A stretch of 64,000 nucleotides of DNA from Kurthia huakuii LAM0618 (GTDB lineage Bacteria; Bacillota; Bacilli; Bacillales_A; Planococcaceae). Location: contig NZ_AYTB01000008.1 of the NCBI RefSeq assembly GCF_000505545.1, forward strand, positions 558,001-622,000, given 5' to 3'. A program made the position numbers and the translations under genes. The first letter of the stretch is position 1; every line of letters starts with the position of its first letter. Below the pieces are notes generated by a model that was not told where the DNA came from, searched no databases, and saw only the letters and a list, made by a program, of their open reading frames with translations. Shown piece by piece: positions 58,844-64,000 of the stretch.

Positions 58844-59863
58844 TTATTTCGTTTGGTGACGTTTCATTAAGTCAATGTGCTCTAATGCCATACCTGTACC
58901 TGTTGCTACGCAATCTAAAGGATTTTCTGCGATAAATACCGGCATGTTTGTTTCGCCACTAATGACTTTATCTAAGTTTTTCAGAAGTGCGCCACCGCCT
59001 GTTAAGACGATACCGCGTTCCATAACGTCAGCAGATAATTCTGGTGGAGTTTGCTCTAACGTTTTCTTCACACCATCGATGATAGCTAAAATTGATTCGC
59101 GTAATGCATCAACGATTTCAATTGAAGAAATTTCGATTGTCTTTGGAAGTCCTGTCACTAGGTCGCGACCACGGATATCCATTTTTTGTTCTGGCATACC
59201 TTCTGCAGAAGCAGAACCAATTTCCATTTTGATGGCTTCAGAAGTACGTTCACCGATTGTTAAGTTATATTGCTTACGGATGTATGCAATGATTGCATGA
59301 TCCATCGCATCACCTGCTACGCGTACTGATTCACTTGTTACAATACCACCTAATGAAATAACCGCTACTTCCGTTGTACCACCACCGATATCAACGACCA
59401 TTGAGCCAGTAGGTTCCCAAACTGGTAAATTTGCGCCGATTGATGCTGCGAACGGTTCTTCGATTGTGAAGGCATCTTTTGCACCTGCTTGGCGTGCTGC
59501 GTCAATTACGGCACGTTGTTCAACTGATGTAATGCCATAAGGTACACAAATCATGACGTTTGGTTTTTTGAAGTTGCTGCCTGAAGCTTTCATCGCTTCT
59601 TTTAAATAATAGCTGATCATCGTTGTTGTAATTTCGAAGTCTGCAATAACGCCGTCTTTCATTGGACGAATTGCTACGATTGATCCTGGTGTACGACCAA
59701 TCATATTTTTAGCATCATTACCAACTGCTACGATTTCACCTGTTTGTGTGTTCTTTGCTACTACCGATGGCTCGCGTAAAACGATCCCTTTTCCTTTAAT
59801 AAATACCAATGTATTCGCTGTGCCGAGGTCAATACCGACATCTTTTCCACCTAATCCAAACAC
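58844..59863 (-). CDS. mreB: Rod shape-determining actin homologue MreB
   Basis: MreB is a membrane-associated actin homologue that guides lateral wall synthesis. The phosphate-1 loop [10 protein letters not shown] is at about residue 11 in [20 protein letters not shown], with phosphate-2 [13 protein letters not shown] near 160 and the adenosine loop [11 protein letters not shown] near 290. Length 339 is normal. Presence with mreCD indicates a rod-shaped cell. radC lies upstream on the same strand with about 96 bases between them. Confidence 0.96.
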   Translation of the reverse strand: MFGLGGKDVGIDLGTANTLVFIKGKGIVLREPSVVAKNTQTGEIVAVGNDAKNMIGRTPGSIVAIRPMKDGVIADFEITTTMISYYLKEAMKASGSNFKKPNVMICVPYGITSVEQRAVIDAARQAGAKDAFTIEEPFAASIGANLPVWEPTGSMVVDIGGGTTEVAVISLGGIVTSESVRVAGDAMDHAIIAYIRKQYNLTIGERTSEAIKMEIGSASAEGMPEQKMDIRGRDLVTGLPKTIEISSIEIVDALRESILAIIDGVKKTLEQTPPELSADVMERGIVLTGGGALLKNLDKVISGETNMPVFIAENPLDCVATGTGMALEHIDLMKRHQTK

Positions 59864-59959
59864 TTTTTGTTCTTCCTTTCTCTAAAGCTGTTACTTTTAA
59901 CTAGCTATCTTAAAATCATACGTTTCATTATAACGAAAAATGCTGAAAAATTACAGTCT

Positions 59960-60637
59960 TTACATAAAACCTTTCTCTTTTAAGCTGATAAATTGATGAT
60001 CGCCTATAATCACATGGTCTAAAAGCTCAATTCCTACTATTTCTCCGGCATGTTGAATTCTCTTCGTGACGTCTATATCTTCGGAGCTAGGGGTTGGGTT
60101 TCCTGACGGATGGTTATGCGCGCAAATAATGGATGCCGCAGAACGCTTCACTGCTTCACGAAAAATTTCTCGTGGATGAACGATACTTGCGTTTAAACTG
60201 CCAATAAAAATCGTTTGTTTATGAATGACCTGATTTTTAACATTTAAGTACAACACCACAAAATGTTCTTGTTTTAAAATAGTCATATCAGACATTAACA
60301 ACGTTGCTGCATCATCCGGTGTGCGTATCGTCCAACGATTGTGTAATTGTTTTGCATAAACACGCCTTCCAAGCTCAGTTGCAGCTAATAGTTCGATTGC
60401 TTTCACTTCACCAATGCCATTAATTTCGATCAATTCTTCAATTGTAGCATCTTTTATGTCATGAAGCTGTTCAAAATGCGCCAATACATTCGCCGCAAGT
60501 TGTGTCACTGAAATATTTTTAATGCCTGTTCGGAAAACAATTGCTAACAACTCTTGATTTGTGAGTTGTTGCGCCCCATTTTGACGCAAACGTTCTCGCG
60601 GTTGGTCGACTGCATGCGCATCACGAATAAGCATCAT
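59960..60637 (-). CDS. radC: RadC/YsxA family JAB-domain protein
   Basis: This protein contains an N-terminal helix-hairpin-helix (ATIEELIEINGIGEVKAIEL near residue 66) and a JAB/MPN metalloprotease-like domain with CAHNHPSGNPTPSSEDID near residue 172, which keeps the H-x-H-P-S-G-x4-P-S-x2-D signature. The 225 residues match the family. The original link to DNA repair has been withdrawn for E. coli, and function is unknown. The start overlaps the end of the upstream gene; either of two adjacent ATGs (60637 or 60634) may be used. Confidence 0.94.
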   Translation of the reverse strand: MMLIRDAHAVDQPRERLRQNGAQQLTNQELLAIVFRTGIKNISVTQLAANVLAHFEQLHDIKDATIEELIEINGIGEVKAIELLAATELGRRVYAKQLHNRWTIRTPDDAATLLMSDMTILKQEHFVVLYLNVKNQVIHKQTIFIGSLNASIVHPREIFREAVKRSAASIICAHNHPSGNPTPSSEDIDVTKRIQHAGEIVGIELLDHVIIGDHQFISLKEKGFM

Positions 60638-61110
60638 GCCACCCCCACATCAAGTAGCGCTTTTAAATATCGCTGAGTATGCTTTAGCACTTCATTTATA
60701 TCTTGCACTCCATCAATTATAAATGACGTTGATTCTCCTAATATATTATAACCAAAATTATATGAAAAAGGTTTCCGATAACGAATATATTTTGTAATAT
60801 TTTTTGAATGGTGTTGCGTATAAAAAACTAATTCCACTGTTTTAAATATTTCAGCACGCCAAATCGCTAATGCAACGGTAATTTTATGCTGATTTAACGT
60901 GTGCTCGACAGCAGAAATAATTGAGATGGCTACTTCATTGTCGCAACGTTTTGGTGCAAGTTGCACAAGTTGATGGACAGCACGCGTATATGCATCGTCA
61001 AATGACACGTCTGAGAAACGAATACACGGTCCATATATAGGCTCAAATGGATAAGCTAACGCACGCAACACCGTTTCACTAAATGGTTGAGGATTAATTA
61101 AATACAACAT
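60634..61110 (-). CDS. Protein of unknown function upstream of radC
   Basis: Not recognised. It is a 158-residue soluble protein beginning MLYLINPQPFSETVLRALAYPFEP after a clear AAAAGGAGG site. It is mixed in composition with no signal peptide, membrane helix or metal motif. The middle (NQHKITVALAIWRAEIFKTVELVFYTQ) suggests a beta-alpha fold. Its stop overlaps the radC start, so it is translated with radC. In B. subtilis maf occupies this place; this protein shows no Maf motif (SxSPRR). Confidence 0.75.
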   Translation of the reverse strand: MLYLINPQPFSETVLRALAYPFEPIYGPCIRFSDVSFDDAYTRAVHQLVQLAPKRCDNEVAISIISAVEHTLNQHKITVALAIWRAEIFKTVELVFYTQHHSKNITKYIRYRKPFSYNFGYNILGESTSFIIDGVQDINEVLKHTQRYLKALLDVGVA

Positions 61111-61243
61111 CGTAACGCCTCCTTTTCGCTATCATACGAAAAGACGCCTTAGCGCGAAAAAAAGTATTGCGTATAAATTCACGTGAAAAAGTATCGATTT
61201 ATGACGAATAGCTCCCAGATAGACTCATTTCTTAAAAATGCAT

Positions 61244-61278
61244 ACAAAAAGAGGCAAGCTTGATAGCCTTGCCTCTTT
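61244..61278 (-). terminator. pilO-like gene terminator
   Basis: Perfect AAAGAGGCAAG/CTTGCCTCTTT stem with a nine-base loop, followed by TTTTTG on the minus strand. Confidence 0.88.
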
Positions 61279-61289
61279 CACACATATTT

Positions 61290-62042
61290 TTATTTTGCTG
61301 TGTCAGCTTCTTCTTTTGGTGCATCTGTTGCTGGTGTTGCAGTTTCATCAACAGGCACTTCATAATAAAATGTTGTTACTTGAATTTTCGCTGCCACGAT
61401 GTCTTCTGTTGTAGCATCTTCTGTATCAGGTGCTTCAAATTTTACTTTTTCAACCGTATAAATGCGCGTAGCATTTTCAAGTTGATCGATGAAATTACGT
61501 ACATCTGCTTCAGAATAACCACTAACTGCTAATTGCATCGTAATCATCTTCGTATATTTCGGTAATGTACTTTCAGGAATAGCTGAAACCGGCGTCGCTT
61601 CTACTGCATATGCGGATTTTTCTTCTGCTTCTGTTAACGCCGTTGTAGCTTGTGCTTGTTTTGCTACTTTACTTTGTGCATCATATGCATTGAAGTTAAA
61701 GTTTGTAATTTGTGTTGAACTAGCAGATTCTGCTGCTTGTAAATCATCTACTAATGTATCCATAGCAGCCCCGCTCGGAATTTGTTGATTCGTTGCCACT
61801 TGTTGATTGTTTGGTTTATTTTTTGAGTCTTCTACGGATTTAATTAATTCTTCGATATCCGTTAATTGTGTTTTTACCGTTTGTAATTCTGTTTTTTGAA
61901 CAGCTACCTTGTCTTCAAGGGCGTCACGTTTTTCCATTTGTGGTTTCAACATGTAATAATACAATGAAAATGCGATAGCAACCGCTACAATAACGATTAG
62001 CGCGTACAGTAGGGGTTGTTTTGATGCCTTTTCGTTATCCAT
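61290..62042 (-). CDS. pilO: PilO-like type IV pilus inner-membrane alignment protein
   Basis: A 250-residue bitopic membrane protein. The N-terminal helix PLLYALIVIVAVAIAFSLYYYML (about 9-31) is followed by a coiled coil (MEKRDALEDKVAVQKTELQTVKTQL, broken by charge pattern) and a folded part with YTKMITMQLAVSGYSEADVRNFIDQLENATRIYTVEKVKF, the ferredoxin-like half seen in PilO/GspM. The acidic C-terminal tail ends TDAPKEEADTAK. It overlaps the upstream gene (TAATG). Assigned by architecture and by pairing with a second such protein; sequence identity is not verified. pilM, usually next to pilN, is not seen. Confidence 0.72.
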   Translation of the reverse strand: MDNEKASKQPLLYALIVIVAVAIAFSLYYYMLKPQMEKRDALEDKVAVQKTELQTVKTQLTDIEELIKSVEDSKNKPNNQQVATNQQIPSGAAMDTLVDDLQAAESASSTQITNFNFNAYDAQSKVAKQAQATTALTEAEEKSAYAVEATPVSAIPESTLPKYTKMITMQLAVSGYSEADVRNFIDQLENATRIYTVEKVKFEAPDTEDATTEDIVAAKIQVTTFYYEVPVDETATPATDAPKEEADTAK

Positions 62043-62641
62043 TATTTAGCCCCCTCCTTCGCTTGTTGTGCTTGTTGTAGCTTATCTTTATTAAGCGTTA
62101 CATTAAATACAGCTTGATAGCGTGCAGTTGAAGAGATTTCTGGTTTTGATGCTAAATCATCTTCTGCTACCGGCGTATAAGCAGCAACTTTTTCCATATC
62201 AACTGCTGTAAAGATATCGGTGTTTTGTGCTAATGTTTTTTGATATTTTGTAGCATCTTGTAACGTAGAGAAGTTCATTTTCACTTGCATGCCACTGTCA
62301 TCATATGTGATACCAGTAAGTGCTGCACTGCTACCTCCATCTTTTAATAACGCTGCAAAAACAGGTGTTAATGAAATTTTTTCTTCTTTCGCAAATGCTA
62401 CTGCTTCATGTAAAACAACTTCAGGTATGCGCTGCTTTTTTTCAATTGTGTCTGTTGTATGATCGATTTGTGCTGAAAGGTTTTGACTTTGTTTTTCAGC
62501 ATCTTGAATATCATTATGTACTAAGAAATAATTGATACCAAAGAATAATGCGATTACTACTACAACAAAAATGCTCAAACCGAGTACCGGATTTTTCTTT
62601 TTCGGCTTCTCAGCTCGTTGCTGTGCTTCTTCTTGAGCCAT
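62042..62641 (-). CDS. PilN-like membrane protein of the type IV pilus/competence type
   Basis: A 199-residue bitopic protein. A basic cytoplasmic tail (EKPKKKNPV) precedes one membrane helix (GLSIFVVVVIALFFGINYFLV, about 24-44). Then come a short coiled coil (DIQDAEKQSQNLSAQIDHTTDTI) and a domain with LTPVFAALLKDGGSSAALTGITYDDSGMQVKMNFSTLQDATKYQKTL. The same layout as PilN: small globular domain whose first helix carries V-x-x-L-L. The ATG at 62641 has AAGGAAGGG seven bases upstream. A good promoter lies about 65 bases before it, so this is the first gene of the unit. Confidence 0.65.
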   Translation of the reverse strand: MAQEEAQQRAEKPKKKNPVLGLSIFVVVVIALFFGINYFLVHNDIQDAEKQSQNLSAQIDHTTDTIEKKQRIPEVVLHEAVAFAKEEKISLTPVFAALLKDGGSSAALTGITYDDSGMQVKMNFSTLQDATKYQKTLAQNTDIFTAVDMEKVAAYTPVAEDDLASKPEISSTARYQAVFNVTLNKDKLQQAQQAKEGAK

Positions 62642-62704
62642 GATGAATCCCTTCCTTTTCAATGTTCTTCTTAACGCGTTACAGATCTGTTAACTACATC
62701 GTTA

Positions 62705-62733
62705 ATGATACAAATAACACGTTCGTTTTTCAA
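62705..62733 (-). promoter_or_regulatory. Sigma-A promoter of the pilN/pilO-like pair
   Basis: TTGAAA (62733-62728), a 17-base spacer and TATCAT (62710-62705) on the minus strand. Confidence 0.7.
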
Positions 62734-62973
62734 ATGTTTTCCGAATGTTCTTCTCATTCCCACTAGATAGATTGCCAACTTTGATAATACTGCTTTCTGA
62801 GCCATCTCACAACAAAAAAATGAATTTTTTATTCCAAATTTTGTATAAATCCCTTATTATAATAAGTTGGAGTCGTTTTCTTCAGCAAAATGAGTTGTTT
62901 AACGTCTTAAAAACGCTTATCATTAAAGCGTTAACGTCAGACTACTTTCTCAAATAGAAAGAAGGGTACATAA
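62734..62973. other. Intergenic region between divergent pil-like and unknown genes
   Basis: AT-rich. It holds a perfect TATAAT near 62858-62863 on the plus strand but no good -35 hexamer at 17 bases. Closer to the plus-strand gene, AACGC and GCGTT form a small inverted repeat (about 62911-62931). No RNA gene or other coding frame was recognised. It probably carries the promoter of the plus-strand genes. Confidence 0.5.
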
Positions 62974-63414
62974 ATGGAAGGAAAAATGATAAAATTCTTG
63001 GCTGCTATCATACTGGCACTAGTCTTTACATTCGTTGTCGTCCATCATAATCAAACGATTGCGGCACACGATGAAGAAGTAGCTAGCTATGCAGATGCGA
63101 CCGCAGATGCAGATCGTGAACTGACAACTATGAATAAAAATGCCACGCAGTACCGTTCGTCGGACCGACAAAAAGCACTTGAGGAACTCGGTTACGAACG
63201 CGTACTCAATTATGCAGAGGATGCGATTACAATGGTGCGCCTTGAAGCATCTAAAGACCGCACGTATGCTGTCACGCTAAAGCCAAGTAATTACACTGGA
63301 TTATCGCATGCTATTTTAACGGTCTATGACGGTCAAAGTACAACATTAAATCCAACAAAATTAACCGAAAAAACAACAATTGAAACCGTTATTTCGTGGA
63401 AAAACGGTTATTAA
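62974..63414 (+). CDS. Membrane-anchored protein of unknown function
   Basis: Not recognised. It is a 146-residue protein with an N-terminal hydrophobic helix FLAAIILALVFTFVVVHHN (about 8-26) that could be a membrane anchor or uncleaved signal. A helical stretch rich in A, D and E follows (AHDEEVASYADATADADREL), and then a small folded part ending TIETVISWKNGY. The ATG at 62974 has AAGAAGGG seven bases upstream. The next gene begins 27 bases downstream, so they form an operon. Size, helix and position opposite pilN/pilO suggest a pilus-assembly role, but no pilin cleavage motif (G-F/M-T-L-x-E) is present. Confidence 0.7.
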   Translation: MEGKMIKFLAAIILALVFTFVVVHHNQTIAAHDEEVASYADATADADRELTTMNKNATQYRSSDRQKALEELGYERVLNYAEDAITMVRLEASKDRTYAVTLKPSNYTGLSHAILTVYDGQSTTLNPTKLTEKTTIETVISWKNGY

Positions 63415-63440
63415 TACGCGTCGAGAGGTGATTAGGAACC

Positions 63441-64000
63441 ATGAAGAAGATGAAAAAAAGTTCTCTCGCTTTGCTCGTAGTAGCGACCGCTATTATTATT
63501 TGTGCCATCGCCTTTTTATTTATTGAGCAATCCAATGCGAAAGAACAGGCGAAAAAAATGGAAGCATTAGATACGGCGTCGCGCAACATCGCTGAAGCCG
63601 GTCTTGCAACAACGCGCGCAGAATTAACGCAGCTCGTTAAACAAGCTTATGATGACACGATGGCGCGTTACGACCAATTATCTGCTACAGATAAAAAAGG
63701 GTTTGAAGTCGATAACATGTTTTATGCACGTGCAGAAGCATTGTTAAAAAATCGCCTTGGAAAAGAAGTGACGGCGAGCGACTATGAATTAGTACGTGGC
63801 GAACAACCAACATCCGAAACAGTTTTAACGCATGTGGATGGTCAACACTACACTTTAACGGCGACAGGGACCATTGCTGACACGTCAGCAACGGTCTCAC
63901 AAGATTACACGTTGTCATTAAAAGTACCGGTGACAAAAACAAATGATATTTACAACTATCAATATGCTGTCCATGCAACAAATCAAATTGTCGTACAACA
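63441..64000 (+). CDS. Membrane-anchored protein of unknown function (partial)
   Basis: Not recognised; the gene runs off the window. Starting at the ATG at 63441, with GAGGTG upstream, 186 residues are visible. KKMKKSSLALLVVATAIIICAIAFLF is a basic tail and membrane helix. Then comes a helical segment (NAKEQAKKMEALDTASRNIAEAGLATTRAELTQLVKQAY) resembling the long helix of PilX-like proteins, and a beta-rich outer domain (HVDGQHYTLTATGTIADTS). There is no G-F/M-T-L-x-E cleavage site, so it is not a typical prepilin. It may be an extracellular component of the pilus-like system; the type is not known. Confidence 0.65.
   Translation, partial: MKKMKKSSLALLVVATAIIICAIAFLFIEQSNAKEQAKKMEALDTASRNIAEAGLATTRAELTQLVKQAYDDTMARYDQLSATDKKGFEVDNMFYARAEALLKNRLGKEVTASDYELVRGEQPTSETVLTHVDGQHYTLTATGTIADTSATVSQDYTLSLKVPVTKTNDIYNYQYAVHATNQIVVQ

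Overview
The window is a chromosomal core segment of a low-to-mid GC Firmicute. Gene content, gene order, Shine-Dalgarno sites (AGGAGG-like, with many GTG/TTG starts), T-box leaders and a 6S RNA next to aspS all match Bacillales, most likely a member of the Planococcaceae/Caryophanaceae. Nearly all genes lie on the minus strand. No rRNA, tRNA, CRISPR array, prophage or IS element is visible. The one mobile element is a group II intron in recJ. Several sporulation genes that interrupt this neighbourhood in Bacillus subtilis are absent here (between minD and rplU, around ruvA, and beside yrrS), while spo0B is kept. That pattern suggests a lineage that has lost or reduced sporulation.

Layout. 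1-4.6 kb: nadD (partial), yqeI, aroE, yqeH, yqeG, then divergent psd and pssA (phosphatidylethanolamine synthesis). 4.7-10.5 kb: mtnN, yrrS, greA, udk, then trhP2-trhP1-trmR, which together make 5-methoxyuridine at tRNA position 34. 10.7-14.7 kb: mltG, a large nested palindrome, five tandem DUF1292 genes holding seven domains, ruvX and ireB. 14.8-25 kb: alaS with a T-box (specifier GCU), recD2, a TPR gene, mnmA, a cysteine desulfurase, cymR and divergent rarA. 25-36 kb: tcdA, a large unrecognised gene, 6S RNA, aspS-hisS with a T-box, a secreted SH3/amidase, dtd and relA. 36-40.7 kb: apt and recJ, the latter split inside its first catalytic motif by a 1657-nt group II intron whose maturase gene is broken. 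40.7-46.3 kb: comC, a secreted subtilase, secDF and comN. 46.4-50.6 kb: yajC, tgt, queA, ruvB, ruvA. 50.7-55.7 kb: niaR (+), pheA, pheB, obgE, spo0B, rpmA, prp and rplU with its leader. 55.9-61.1 kb: minD, minC, mreD, mreC, mreB, radC and an unknown gene. 61.3-64 kb: a divergent locus with PilN/PilO-like genes on one side and two unrecognised membrane-anchored proteins on the other, the last running off the window.

Functional links. minCD and mreBCD set division site and cell shape. prp matures the L27 protein encoded beside it. The ruvX/ireB/mltG/DUF1292 block is a conserved housekeeping operon that has been unusually expanded. The mnmA-desulfurase pair supplies sulfur for tRNA s2U34, and cymR next door regulates cysteine metabolism. 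comC, comN and the pil genes point to competence or type IV pilus functions. The features most worth a second look are the intron in recJ, the DUF1292 expansion with a His-rich linker, the divergent pil-like locus, the unrecognised gene at 26.2-27.9 kb and the ambiguous specifier of the hisS T-box.
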